The notes beneath the pieces were generated by a model. The model saw nothing but the letters and a program-made list of their open reading frames with translations. It did not search any database and was not told the DNA's origin. The position numbers and the translations under genes were made by a program. This document shows positions 10,241-22,684 of a stretch of DNA of 64,000 bases, in pieces. This stretch comes from Vesta saturnalis (Eukaryota; Arthropoda; Insecta; Coleoptera; Lampyridae), in NCBI GenBank assembly GCA_036346205.1, contig JARFJB010001965.1, positions 896,001-960,000 of the forward strand, given 5' to 3'. The number at the start of each line of letters is the position of its first letter. The stretch's first letter is position 1.

Positions 10241-12580
10241 CAAAACATTATAATGGTACTCAGAGTGTCAAGTCATTATTTCCAATAAGATGGACTTACA
10301 TGGACGTACATATTCTGGTTCACTTGTCCTATCTATAGTCCACTCTTGTGTTCAATCTAAGATTGAACTGAACCATTTCATAAGTCTGGGTTGCATTTTT
10401 TAAGATTAAAACAAAGTTGAATGCGGTACAACTGACACCTTACATACTCAGGTGTATCTTAACCATCTGAACCAGTATGGACTTGTCGCAAATATGTAAT
10501 ATACATGGAGTTGTCTATTAGTAAATGGTGATATTATTTCAGACTATCTCTTTCCACGGTAATCCCCGAAGTTTTGGATACCATCTCTTATATTCATATT
10601 TGTTTAAAATAAAGTTTTAATTATTTCCTCTCCTACCAAATAAATTTTTTGGGGAATGTTTTGTATTTCTTTACACATTGTGATCTTAAATAAAATACTC
10701 AATAAACAGACTTTAAAGAAAACCAATTTTCCTTTTATTTTATTTAGTATGGTCCAATTTCTTAGAACACTTTAGATTTGTTATTCTAGGCGTTCATATA
10801 ATTCCATTATCTCTTAATTTATAGAGTAGTTTATTAGTGTCTCTTATAGAAGTAACAGAAAAAAGCTAATCGCATATCAGACCAAAGAAGATTATTCTAG
10901 ATTAATGTAGATATCTTTAAACGAGTTAATTTTAACAGTTTACTTTATTAAAAGAATAAGCTAAATGTAGTAATAATTTCGGTTATGTCTAAGATAACAA
11001 TCTGACAATTTGTTGTTTTGCGTTTGTAACAAATAATGGATCAATGAATATAAATAGTCACTTAACAAAATTCAGAATAGAATTCTAGAGAAAATGAACA
11101 TTATGTGGTTTTAGAGAACTGGTGCATGCATTTGCTTATTCTCATTTGCTGAGAAAACTTTAGGAACAAGTATACTGTATTGTATTTCTATTTGTAAAAC
11201 AGCCAATTATAAACAAGAAAGTTCACGTTTAAATTGTACAATTTCTACAGTTGTTTTGAAAATAAATTCTGTTGTATTTTAGCAACAATTATATAAGTAT
11301 CTTTGAAATGTACTTGCAGGATTATACCCTTGAGGCCTCGAACAAAACAGAAAAAGTTGTTCAAATAACATAGTTTAAGCTTTCCCATTATGTATAAGAA
11401 TACGTAAATGTTTTAGTCTAGACGATCTTATTTTGCATAAATGTCATTCGACACAGAACGTCTAACTAGTTTAACACTATTCAAACGTGTTTTGAAACCA
11501 TTTGCTTTTAAGTTTATTCATTTATGCTGGGAAAATAAAAATTATTCTCTACAACAATTATACTAAAGTCACCTTTAATGAAAGAATTTTAACTACACTC
11601 CACAAGGCAATTAGTATCTGCCAAGCTTAATTTTAGGAAAGAATGTTTGTAATGTTCTTTTTGAAAAGCAATATAGCCAGTAATAAACATTTGCATTTAA
11701 TAGATGATGAGGACTACTTAGGAATGAGATTGATCAATAATAAAATTTTATAAGTGTCGTATACAGGCTGTCCAGCCTATGATACAAAACCTCGTACTGG
11801 TTTTGCTATTCACATTTGTTTAAAACAAAGTTGCATCAAACCAGGTTCACCGGATACCGGAAATGAACACAAACTACGTTATTTTTAATACAATACCCTA
11901 CATATTATTGTAATTTTGAATTCCTTGTTAAATTTAAGGTTCGCCTTATTAACCAAACACTTGATCTATGTCGTACCGTTTTCGAAAAAAAAATCTAACT
12001 TTCGGCGTCAGAGAATTTCAAATATTACTATAACTGTCAAACTTAGAAAGATGTTTTCATCGTTTAATTTAGCCAAAAAAATATTTTCGTGTTCATGTTG
12101 AACTTAAAACTTTACTTGATTTTTTTAATAGAACGATAAATTAATTGTTACACTATTGAATGCCGCGTTCCATTTCCGTTCGATTTTGTTAATGTATTAT
12201 GCGTATTGGGGTATTAACGCGTTCCTGTTCATTCTACAAGAACAAAAACCATATCTACTGATTATTCACGTGTAATTAATTATGCACATAATATTGATAA
12301 TTAAAGTACACACTATAGATATTGACACTGATCACAATGAGACAATTGTCCAATAGTGTAAAGATTGACAAATTAAGATAACTGTGATTGAAAACTTTAA
12401 AAAATAGGTATCCAAATTTCTGTCTCTGAAAGATTATCGAAAACTTAGAATAACTCAAAAACAGTGCGATACAGGTCAAATGTGTGGTAATCAAAGTGAC
12501 TCATAAAGTTTAACAAGGAAACCAAAAATGCAATAATATACAGTTTTGTATTTAAAAATAACTGACGTGAACAAAACAAG
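10241..12580. other. AT-rich intergenic DNA
   Basis: No gene seen. ATTCA(T/C)ATTTGTTTAAAA(T/C)AAAGTT occurs near 10589 and 11808, and ACAGGCTGTCC at 11764 looks like a mariner-type TIR end, so degraded transposon pieces are probable. Confidence 0.4.
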
Positions 12581-12582
12581 AC

Positions 12583-13070
12583 CTTACAACCTAAAAAGTG
12601 GAAATTAAAACAAATGAAATAATTTTAATAATAATTTTTTTAGGATAACTACACAAATCGCTTTGATACGATCACAACGAAAAAAGGCAACATTGTAGAA
12701 CCAAAAACGGTGATCAATGTCAGATGGCTGTATAAAACTTCGTCAGGTAGAGGTTAATAGAAATTCAAATGCGAACTTGAAACAAAATGCCAAAGCAGCC
12801 CGCTGTAAAAATACTGATGATACAGTTACAGCATTTTAAATTATATTTAATTAATTTTATTGCGTATAAAAAACCCATAAAGGAAAGTTCACATTTTTTT
12901 ACAAAATTAATGGGTCTGCAGGTATTCAAGAAACTTGAACAAACACTTAAATTTCACTTTGGGAATTTTGTTGCCGCCAAACAACGGCTCGTATCAAAAA
13001 TGTCATACACATAATTAATCGATACGTTTAAGATCTATTATGTATGTATTTTTATTTCACACGCGCACAT
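12583..13070. repeat. Dispersed repeat, copy A
   Basis: Colinear with 24682-25340: shared segments include GGAAATTAAAA.AAATGAAATA, AGGCAACATTGTA, CACTTAAATT and AATTAATCGATA.GTTTAAG. It ends directly at the ACACACGC array. No coding potential is conserved between the two copies. Confidence 0.7.
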
Positions 13071-13075
13071 TCAAA

Positions 13076-14835
13076 TACGAACACACGCCTACATGCGCAC
13101 ACGCGTCCAGGCGACTACGCGCACACACGCGATTATGCTCTCACGCACATACGCACACACGCACACACGCACACACGCACACACGCACACACGCACACAC
13201 GCACACACGCACACACGCACACACGACACACGCACACACGAACACACGCACACACGCACACACGCACACACGCACACACGCACACACGCACACGCACAGC
13301 ACGCACACGCACACACGCACACGCACACGCACACGCACACACGCACACGCACACGCACACGCACGCACACACGCACACACGCACACACGCAACCAGCCAC
13401 GCACACACACGCCACCACACGCACACGCACACACGCACACGCGCACACACGCAACACACGCACACACGCACACACGCACACGACACGCACACACGCACAC
13501 ACGACACACACGACACACACGCACACACGCACGCACACGCACACACGCACACACGCACACACGACACACGCACACGCACACACGCACACACGAACACACG
13601 CACACACACGCACAACGCACACGACACACGCACACACGCACACACGCACGACACGACACACGCACACGCACAGCACGCACACGCACGCACACACGCACAC
13701 ACGCACACGCACACAGCACACACGCACACACGCACACGCACAGCACACGACACGCACACGCACGACACGCACACGACACACGCACACACACACGACACAC
13801 ACGCACACACGCACGCACACGCACACACCACACACGCACACACGCACACACGCACACACGCACAACGCACACGCACACACGCACACACGCACAGCACACA
13901 CAGCACACACGACACACGACACAGACACACACACGCACACGCACAGCACACACGCACACACACACGCACACACGCACACACGCACAACCACGAACACACG
14001 CAACGCACACGCACACACGCACAACGCACACACGCACACACGCACACACACGCACACGCACACACGACACACGCACAGCACACGCACACGCACACGCACA
14101 CGCACACACGCACACGCACACACGCAACACGCACACGCACACACGCACACACGCACACACGCACACAACGCCACACACGCACAACGCACACGCACACACG
14201 ACACACACGCACACACGCACACACGCACACACGCACACGCACACACGCACACGCACACGCACACACGCACACACGACACACGAACACGCACACACGCACA
14301 CGACACACGCACACACGCACACACGCACACACGCACACGACACGCACACCGCACACGACACACGCACACGCCACACGACACACGCACACGCACACGACAC
14401 ACACGCACACACGCACACACGCACACACGCACACACGCACACACGCACACACGCACACACGCACACAAGCACACACGCACACACGCAACACACGCACACA
14501 CGCACACACACACACGCACACACGCACACGCACACACGCACACACGCACACACGCAGCACACGCACACGCACAACGACACACGACACGCACACGCACACA
14601 CGCACACACGCACACACGCAGTCACGCACACACGCACACACGCACACACGCACACGCACGCATACGCAATCACGCACACACGCACACACGCACAACACGC
14701 ACACGACACACGACACACGCACACACGCACACACGCACACACGCACACACGCACACACGCACACGCACACACGCACACACGCACACACGCACACACCATA
14801 CATGCACACACGCACACTAACACACACACACAGAC
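13076..14835. repeat. Long ACACACGC/ACACGC array
   Basis: About 1.76 kb of purine-pyrimidine alternating repeat, dominated by the 8-mer ACACACGC mixed with ACACGC and slips (ACGACAC, CAACGC). All six frames stay open only because the repeat contains no stop codon. The His/Thr/Arg-rich or Val/Cys-rich peptides have no coding meaning. Confidence 0.97.
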
Positions 14836-15720
14836 ATTATGCCCGATCCTGGTGAAACTTTATCTAACGTTGTAGAATAATATAATACGTCGATTTAACG
14901 ATAATGAAAAGAAGGTTGAATGTAGGTATCAAAGGTTATGCTTCGATACCTACATATGAATAAGTAGGTTGCATGGTAAAAATTACTAAATCGAATTGAA
15001 AATGCTTCAATTGTGTTAGCGACATTTATAGAAGAGACGGATTCTTCAAGTTAGCATCTATATGTCTATTGAACACTATCTCACATGAAGCTTTAAACGT
15101 CCACATAATTACGATTTTTACGATATTACCTATTTTCGTTATGAACGTATTAAAGAGAGGCTGCATAGTTATCTTAAAAAAAAATTTGACTTCTACTTTG
15201 TAGGTTGGAAGGTGGTGTGTTGTGCTACACCGGATATTTTTCAATGTCAATAAACAGACCAGTACGTGACTTTACATCTTAGACTGGATGTCTTGTATAA
15301 GACAGTGTTTACATTTTTTTAAATTTCTTCACATGAAAGAATTAGGATATTTTATGTATAAGTAATTAAGGTAAAAACAAAGATTATATGGATTCTGTGG
15401 TTTTATAATAGTTTGTGGCGTTCTGGTTATGAAAATCGCAATCCCAACTTAATTTAAAGAATATATTTGTATTGTGTGGAGCAATAAATATGTTTTAGTT
15501 AAATTATTTTTATGAGCGCGGCAAATTTAAAATTTTACTTTTTACCTTAAACTACTTCGTAAATAAGTATAGCGGCTTACTTTTGAGATAGTCGTACTTA
15601 GTGCCGTAGGCTGTGGAAATAAATGTATATAACCATTGTGGAAGTTACTGTTATAATACGCATTACGAAGGTTCCTTCTTCATAATACAATAAAGTAATC
15701 AAATTTACCTTTTCCCAATC
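14836..15720. other. AT-rich DNA with a short hairpin
   Basis: Perfect 11-bp inverted repeat ATGTAGGTATC (14920-14930) with GATACCTACAT (14945-14955). Otherwise nothing recognised. The frame at 15026-15250 (minus) matches nothing I know. Confidence 0.45.
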
Positions 15721-15728
15721 GCAACAAT

Positions 15729-16238
15729 TTGACCGGTTCTTTTGTTAATGTGTGGTGTGGCATCCTGGACGGAACTATTATAGGTCCCTGTTTCTTTCAT
15801 GAACCACTAAATGGTGCCGTGTTTCTTGATTGTATGGTAAACCAATTGCCTATTTTATTAGAAGATGTGCCCTTGCAATTACGGCAAAATATGTTTTTAC
15901 AACTAGATGGTTGCCCAGCACATTTGCGAGAACACTTAAATTTAATATATCACCAGAGGTGGATTGGACGAGGAAGTCTATTTCCTTGGCCACCCCGATC
16001 CCCAGACTTAACCTGTTTGTACTTTTATCTGTGGGGTCGGTTAAAAGCTATTGTTTACGAAACTCCACCAACAACAACGAGAGACGACATGAAAGTACGA
16101 ATTCGAGAGGCCATTCGTAGCCTGTCAAGAGCAGAAGTTGAAGCTGCAGTAATGTCCATGCATGAGCGGCTCCAACAATGCATTGAGGTCGATGGGAGAC
16201 AATTCCAGCGTTTAAAGAGGCATCAAGTAGGTACTTGA
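15729..16238 (+). pseudogene. mariner-like transposase, C-terminal part
   Basis: Open frame of 169 codons for the C-terminal half of a Tc1/mariner transposase. It reads VWCGILDGTIIGPCFFHEPL, FLQLDGCPAHLRE (second catalytic Asp in the QDG.PAH motif), WPPRSPDLTCLYFYLWGRLK (third Asp, in the SPDLTPLDFFLWG motif), then the usual tail RIREAIRSLSRAEVEAAVMS and CIEVDGRQFQ. The DNA-binding half and the first catalytic Asp (in the usual SDE motif) are missing upstream. The usual full length is about 340 residues, so the copy is 5'-truncated. The frame of the remaining half is intact, unlike most elements here, which suggests a younger copy. Confidence 0.9.
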
Positions 16239-16270
16239 TGCCTACTTAATGCCTACTTAAGTAGGCATTA
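16220..16270. repeat. Two adjoining perfect palindromes
   Basis: GCATCAAGTA/TACTTGATGC with a 2-base loop (16220-16241) runs into TAATGCCTACTT/AAGTAGGCATTA with no loop (16247-16270). They straddle the transposase stop codon. CCTACTTAATG is shared by both, so the array may have grown by templated fold-back synthesis. Confidence 0.85.
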
Positions 16271-17072
16271 TTGCACATTCGGTCCTTTTTAGAGCCATAA
16301 ATGAAATTAATAAAAGGAATTTCGCAAATTTGACCTTTCAAAAATAAATATTATCATATTATTACATTTAATTTTTGAAATTATGAAATCTTTTATTATT
16401 TAAAAATTATAAAATGATGAAATTTTTTATTGAATCTTGAAAAAAGACAAATAAATAAGAATAAATAATAGTGTAATATCGACTTTTTCTAATTTTATAA
16501 TAACTAAATTTTCTTTCTTCGATATTTTAGGGTATGAATAAGATATCGAGATGCGGTTTTCACTAACCTATTTAGGGATGATTTCATCTCATTTTTATGA
16601 AAATGCAATTTTCTGATATAATTTCAAAAAACGCGCTCTAGCGACATCATTAAAAATCATACATATTACAGGTAAGATGGATTTGAAGGAGTAATAAATG
16701 CTCTTTCCAAACGAGACTAAGCTTATTAAAATCAGTTCAGTCGTTAGGAGTTACAGCTGTTTATTTAAAAAATCACTAAATCACCCCTCCACCATTTTAT
16801 TTTAATAGATACGTCAAACAAAAATTATTCGAATAAAGCTGAACTTTAAAAAGCATATAATTTTTTGGTACATTTATTAGGTGGATTTCAGTAAAAAATC
16901 ACTTTAAAAGTTTAGTATGGCTGTCACGCCCCCTGGCGGTCATCTTGCAAATTTGAAAATATTTTCGACGGTCCTTTTTGGCCAATTTAGATATAAAATT
17001 TTTTGCCGCAACTCTGTACGACGAATAGTTTCCGAGAAACGGCACTTTGCATTCTTATCTGACCACCCGGTA
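16271..17072 (+). mobile_element. mariner 3' region and right TIR
   Basis: Non-coding tail of the mariner above. GACCACCCGGTA at 17061-17072 reads outward as TACCGGGTGGTC, a typical mariner-type terminus. The matching left TIR was not found near 15.5-15.7 kb, in line with 5' truncation. The terminus assignment is an inference. Confidence 0.45.
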
Positions 17073-19215
17073 CAATGCAACACTAAATATACCCAATGAG
17101 TCAAAATAAGCTCACAATAAAAGAAGGATTCAAATAGTAATTCGACAGAAAGCCTGAAAATAATACTTAAAGGGCGAGAAGAGGCTAACTAAAAAATGTG
17201 CCATTAGTAGTAGGAGGAAATAAACCCAGAGGTAAACATTTTCAAGATTGCCATACATATATACATTTTATTTTATTAATTTAGGTACAATTAATTGCGG
17301 ATTATTACATGGGACAAGATTAATTCAAATTTTATCCTCCATTATCTGTTAATCCTTGCAAGCGATTAATTTACTAGACAAGTTGTAAGTAAGTTTTTAA
17401 CTCAAATCTGATAGTGTAGTGAGTAATACTCAAATAATAACTTTCGATATTACCTGTCTACAATTGTGCATAACAACCTAAAGTAATTAAAATAGGATAT
17501 AAATTTATTTTAATTGCCCATAAATAGAGCCATTACACTCTGAATGAAAAGTCTTTAAGTAAAAAAATGTTAATAATTCAAAAAATAATAATTGGAAACA
17601 TTTTGTTCATTCAATTAATTGGACACCATCAAATACCATTTACACTTTTTACTGTATGATGAAGTTCTAAGCCCGCAATTCGTACCCTAAAAAGATATAA
17701 TATGGCACCACATGTTTCACACAGTTCGTGTTTTTAATTAAGTGCCGGCATCATATACAGCAATCACATATGAATGTTTAGCACGTCGTCGCGGCCTTTC
17801 ATATTACTTTAATCGCATTCCTCATCCTATATCTGAATCGTATTGTTTTACTTTTTTGATATTAAGATATTTTAAATAAAACAATAAAAGTTATCATAGT
17901 AGTTTTTCATTAAATTGTCCATTTTTAATACTCCAAAAGCTTTCTAGTAAACTTTATTCAAAGTACACAATTACAAGTAAGAAGTAAGTATAAGTTAGAT
18001 TGTTATGTAACGGTTGACTAAATGACTATACTGCCCATTTATGTCTGCACTTTATACTGCTCTACGATTACAAACACAATAAAAAGTAAATAAATTTTTA
18101 CTTGGTCAATTTCTAAGTTTTATTAGTATTCTACGTATATAAAACTTTTTTCCACTATCACCACATCTTAATTTCCTAATCATACTTAAATATTTTTCAT
18201 TTGCAGTTTAACACATCAACAAACCATTAAAACAGACTTTGTTTATAACGATTTAACCTAGTTGCTCTTTGTTCACCGTTGACCTGGCAGTCAAGTAGTC
18301 CTTTGGGATAAATTCCCAACCTATCTACCTCTCCAAATTGTAAAAGGGACGATTCTGTATAAATAAAGGGTTACGAATACAACTAAATAAAGGTTGACAT
18401 TATTAACTAGAATAACAATATCTTTCAAGTAAACAATAACACATACAATGAAATAATTAAGTCTGAATACCATTATATACATATGCATGTATTTTTATCT
18501 AAGAATTACCAATATCTTTTGATTCAAATAAAGTTGGTATGACTCATTCTTAAAATTACACGAACTAAGTCTTCATTAAATCAGCAAAGTATCTTTTAGT
18601 TAATATTTTTATCGGCAGATGTCCCCACATAAGTTTCCATGAAATGGCAAAGAAAGTTGAAAATTTAAAATGTTTTTTTATATTTTAAACTGGAAAAATT
18701 ATCTATTATATTTGGCTGTGATAGTGAATTGTTAGCACATGGTTTCATTATAATCACCTACCATCATAATACATAACCTATATGTTTGTAAGTAAACAAA
18801 TACTTTTTTTCTTTATTATAAATTAAATCATTTCAGGTGGAAAAATTGATAAAAGCTGCAATTAGTTAGTTATTCTTAAGATTTATATCAACCCTTCTAG
18901 AAGCATAATTATTGCTTTGTAATCGACATAATTCTTACAGATACTTTACGATTACATAAATATCGCTACATTTGTGATTATTTCATTCTTGTAGAAGAAA
19001 GTGTGTACAGTAGTTCGAAGTTCAACGAAATTATAGATATTTAATATTTTAATTTAGCACATAGTTTAAATAGATTTTTATATTGCTCCAAGTTAAATGA
19101 AAATCAATTTACATAAATCAGTACATGTAGTCAGCCCACCTATTGTAGGGTTATCAATATGTTATGTAAAAATTAGAATACTTATATTTCATTGGAATTA
19201 AAACATTTAAATTAA
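17073..19215. other. AT-rich intergenic DNA
   Basis: No gene, repeat or RNA recognised in this stretch. Confidence 0.5.
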
Positions 19216-19221
19216 AAAAAA

Positions 19222-20345
19222 TTATTCACTATCAGTGTCACTCTCAGAAGTTGAATCGAACATAATAATGAATGCTTGCACAACCTCAAAATGCTTTTCA
19301 ATTTCCCACCACTCTAACATAGACACTTCGGGATGTTTAATGCATTTCTGCCAATATGCCCCATAAATTTGTTGCAAGGATTTCATCCATATTTCTTTTA
19401 CATGGTCATCGTTAAACTTGAAATTATGTCTTCCTATATTTTTGTTGCAGTTGGCCCACACCAGTTCAATTTGATTAAATTGACAGGGATATGGTGGTAA
19501 GCGTAATACTCTGTGCCCACACTTGTGTGCTATTTCATCTATTTTGTACACATTTGGTATCGCATTACCCGCAAGTAATAGCAGTAATTCTTTTTTAAAC
19601 ATGCTAGGTTCAGAACCTATGTTGTGCTTTAGTAGAAATTTACACATTTCTTCCTTCTTAGATGAATTATTTGAAATTTTCTCTAGAAGTCTGGAATGAT
19701 AACTAGCATTATCCATTACAATTAAAGATGGTTCTTTTAAGTTTGCAATTAAATTATTTTTAAACCATTTTGTAAACAATCCCGCACACCTATCTCCATG
19801 ATAGCCTGTACTTCGTAACTTTGTAGAAAACAAACGCATCGGAAACAAATCCATCTTTATTACGTGCATGAACAACAGCAAATCTAAAAAATACAGTTAT
19901 TTTATTAGGAATTATACTCTAATAACTAAATTAGAACAAACCTTTTTCCTTCGCCTATTGGCTTCTTCTTCTCGCTTTCCTTAGATTTATCATGCCAGCT
20001 TCTTCTGTGCGATCCTCGAAAGAAAATCCAAGTTTCATCTGAGAATGCAGGATTGCATAATTTTTCTTCTTTACTTTTATAATATTCTCTTAAGAATCGT
20101 ACATGATTGGCAGCAATATGTGATTGTTCCATTAGATCTCCCCTACCATCATCTACTTTAGATCAAAAGCCAATGGCATGTAAGAAACGTCTTAAACTTC
20201 ATCTACTGAAATCGAAAACTTGACTATTGCTTAATTCTTTTTGTAATGATGTCAGCGTAACGTGTACACCTAGAAAAACAGGTATAATAGTACTAGACAT
20301 GCCTTGCTCTAACTGTATTTATACTAACCCCACATGCTTCAGACG
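19222..20345 (-). pseudogene. IS630/Tc1-type DDE transposase with intron, pseudogene
   Basis: Reading the minus strand: SEACGVSINTVRA (20345-20305, HTH), VTLTSLQKELSNSQVFDFSR then SLRRFLHAIGF (20260-20170; stops TGA after FSR and after IGF), then 20132 onward HIAANHVRFLREYYKSKEEK, SDETWIFFRGSHRRSWHD (first catalytic Asp) and KPIGEGK. A 58-nt intron (19941-19884) interrupts GKR|FAVVHA. After it come KDGFVSDAF, a +1 frameshift, STGYHGDRCAGLFTKWF, LIVMDNASYHSRLLEK (second Asp), LPPYPCQFNQIELVWANCNK (final Glu) and an acidic tail ending SDTDSE. All three DDE residues survive. The protein family is common in insect genomes. At least two stops and one frameshift inactivate this copy. Confidence 0.85.
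19884..19941 (-). other. 58-nt spliceosomal intron in transposase
   Basis: On the minus strand GGAAAAAG|GTTTGT begins and TATTTTTTAG|ATTTGCTG ends the interval. Splicing restores G-K-R-F-A-V-V-H-A in frame, which fits the family consensus. Short GT-AG introns of this size are typical of insects. Confidence 0.7.
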
Positions 20346-20769
20346 TACGCTAAAAGTAGTCCTTCCAAGTATCGTATTTTACACAGTAATGTAGGTTTGT
20401 ACTTCATTACTTGCAGTAGGATTTGTTCATGACTTAATTCCATACGTCATGCTGAACAATTTTTTGAATTATATGGATGGTTGTTAAACACACATGTATA
20501 ATTCCAATGAACCGTAATTGTCGGCTTACTATCAAGCATCCTAAGTATTTTTTTGAGACTTTGCAGATTTTGACTAGTTCCTACTCCTCCAGCTTCGTGA
20601 TAATAATGAGTGGAAATTATTGATATCTAAAGATCAAAATTCTTGAATTATGCGCGAAAACCAGTTTAGATTGTTTCTAAAATTATCGCTGGGATTTTTA
20701 CTTATTTCTTTCGGCCTGCTATGCGTGCTCACGTCTCTCGATATACGTGTGAACGATTCAGAGTTCCGA
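20346..20769. other. Spacer with unassigned frame
   Basis: The frame 20650-20925 (plus) opens with a hydrophobic stretch FLKLSLGFLLISFGLLCVL before it enters the integrase-like region. I do not recognise the N-terminal part; it may be chance. Confidence 0.3.
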
Positions 20770-21240
20770 TCACAACGCGCTACAGTGACGCATTATTGGC
20801 AAATTCTATGTATCAACTTAGTAGGTCCGCTACCTAGATCGCTTCGCCCTGTTTCGCGAAATTGGGTGAGCTATTCGTACCCATACTCACGAGATGACCG
20901 GATTTACTTTACTTACTACTTTTGAGGGCGAGAACATGTTATCTATGATGATTTATTTGGGAAAGCTCCTGAGCCCATTTTAAATAAACTTACTCACGAA
21001 AATTTTATCAATCTCTGAGTCAACGCTATATCTTGCGTAAACGTTATGTGGAATATGCTCCTCGGGATACTGCCTGGAAACGGAACTCAGTTTTGTCGGA
21101 CGCCTTTAAATTTGCTCGTAAATACATCAAGCCTACCCTCATTAAAAAGTTTATCTCCTTAGACTTATGATGTAGTTGACCTCACAAGCAAAACTTTAGA
21201 TATTTGGCACTGCAAAGACATTAAGCCTAATCACACTTCC
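20770..21240 (+). pseudogene. LTR retrotransposon integrase scraps
   Basis: WQILCINLVGPLPRS at about 20800-20845 matches the integrase core start of Ty3/gypsy-type pol proteins (W..I..D..GPLP.S). Another frame at 21010-21170 reads LSQRYILRKRYVEYAP, DTAWKRNSVLSDAFKFARKY and KKFISLDL, followed at 21170-21225 by YDVVDLTSKTLDIWHCKDIK. These match the integrase C-terminus (R.YNLRRR.W.P..GD.V..R...LS.A...FA.KL...Y.GP......SP..Y.L.D...K....H..DLKP). The catalytic core between them is deleted. No LTR was identified nearby. Confidence 0.65.
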
Positions 21241-21838
21241 CTGCCTCCAACAGCTAACTCTGGGTCGATCCGTTTTGGATTTTTAGCGTGCTTTCTTTCC
21301 GTTACACTTAGGTTGCTTTGCGTTTTTCGTTGGACACGTGGGGAGGGTAACTGCTCAGAAACCGTTTATTTGTGTTTTTGTTTCTCCTTATATCTGGTCG
21401 CTTTTCACCTCCATCCTGCATGTTCTTTAGATACTTCTTTCCTAATTTCAAAGGGGATAGTTAAGACGTTTTATTTCACTTTTTGATCTATTGCTTTTGA
21501 TCTGAATCTACATCAACCTTCTATTTCACTTTACTGAATGACTGAATGTTAGGGCCCAAGAGGAACGGTATGAGTTTGCCTTCCTCGTACGAAATTCGGT
21601 GACCGCAGGACCTCAAGGATCAGAGACAAAGAGGTTATTTATCGCCGCAGATGCTAGTTCATGTGTATCATTTAATAGCACATATGGCATTTCATCTGAG
21701 CATACCTTTCTGGACGTACGCTTCGATGTGCAGTCTGATGGTCTTTTTCCCCACGGAGCGTAAATTTTGCTGAGGTGATTTGTCACGTCCAAATTTATAT
21801 TCACTTCAGACAAAGTTGTCCAACAATATAATTCAAAT
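21241..21838. other. Unassigned, locally GC-richer
   Basis: Less AT-rich than its surroundings and directly downstream of the integrase scrap, so it may be the rest of the same LTR element. No matching LTR or domain seen. Confidence 0.3.
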
Positions 21839-22097
21839 ATTTTTGGGTTTTTAATGGTGTATAGCTTATTTATATTTATACAAATATATACGTGTCAATA
21901 ACAATTACAGTTATAGTCCTCGGCAGTTGCATCTTTAAGAATTGTTTCATCTTAAACAATTCTTAAAGATATTAAAACTCCTGACTACGATAACTATAAT
22001 TATAGCAACGCATGGATTTGTATAAATATACATAAAATATACACCATTAAAAACCCAAAAGCTTAGTATTTCAATTATGTGTAATCATGGTAAAAGG
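21839..22097. mobile_element. Foldback element, copy at 22 kb
   Basis: Near-perfect inverted repeat: arms 21839-21947 and 21954-22062 around a 6-base loop, bounded by TTTTTGGGTTTTTAATGGTGTA and its complement. The right arm is followed by the family tail AGTATTTCAATTATGTGTAATCATGGTAAAAG. The hammerhead region is present but degenerate (CTGACTACGATAACTATAAT..., near 21981). Confidence 0.75.
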
Positions 22098-22620
22098 TTC
22101 GGCTAGCAACTCAGGTGATAGAGTATCTGCTTGTAAATAATGTTTGTGATAATGATGTTGAAAATAAACTACTATTACTGTAAGTATAATTTGACTCTAA
22201 ATTGATGTAATATTAATATACAATTAATGAATCGCGTTAGTATTCGCTGGCTGGTACATAATTTATTTAAATTCTTTATACATGTAAACATAGGTATTCA
22301 TAAACATAACCTAGATTGATAACAAGATTGATATAACTTACAGCGTTCTTAATCTTCCTCCTGCTATGACATTCTCCAAGATAGAAGTCCTGTTATCCAA
22401 ATCAGATGGACAGTGGATCCCTCGAAGTATGCTGGCACACCAGTGATTGAGATTGAGCATGAGCTTCTTTAGGTAAGTTACTTATTAAATGTTTCCGAAA
22501 ACACTTAATTTAGTATTGTATAAATTTAATGCAATAATTATCTGCATTCGCTTTGATTTATTAATACTTTTTATGATTTCTATCAAAAGTAATAAACTCG
22601 ATTTTGATCTTAATTTAATT
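22098..22620. other. AT-rich DNA
   Basis: Nothing recognised. Confidence 0.4.
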
Positions 22621-22684
22621 ATAATAAGTGAAATGTTAAAGCTATATTTCTAGTGAAATATCGCTTTATCATTTCACTTATTAT
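22621..22684. repeat. 64-nt near-perfect hairpin
   Basis: Arms of 30 bases (22621-22650 and 22655-22684) pair with two mismatches around a TAGT loop. The left arm begins ATAATAAGTGAAATGTTAAA. Size resembles a miRNA precursor, but a 4-base loop also suits a tiny foldback. Expression is unknown. Confidence 0.7.

Noticed and set aside
13076..14835. CRISPR-like array
   Set aside because: No spacers; short slipped repeats in a eukaryotic context.
13040..14875. Long open frames of 500-611 codons on both strands (His/Thr/Arg-rich or Val/Cys-rich)
   Set aside because: They exist in all frames because the ACACACGC repeat has no stop codon. The composition is purely that of the repeat.
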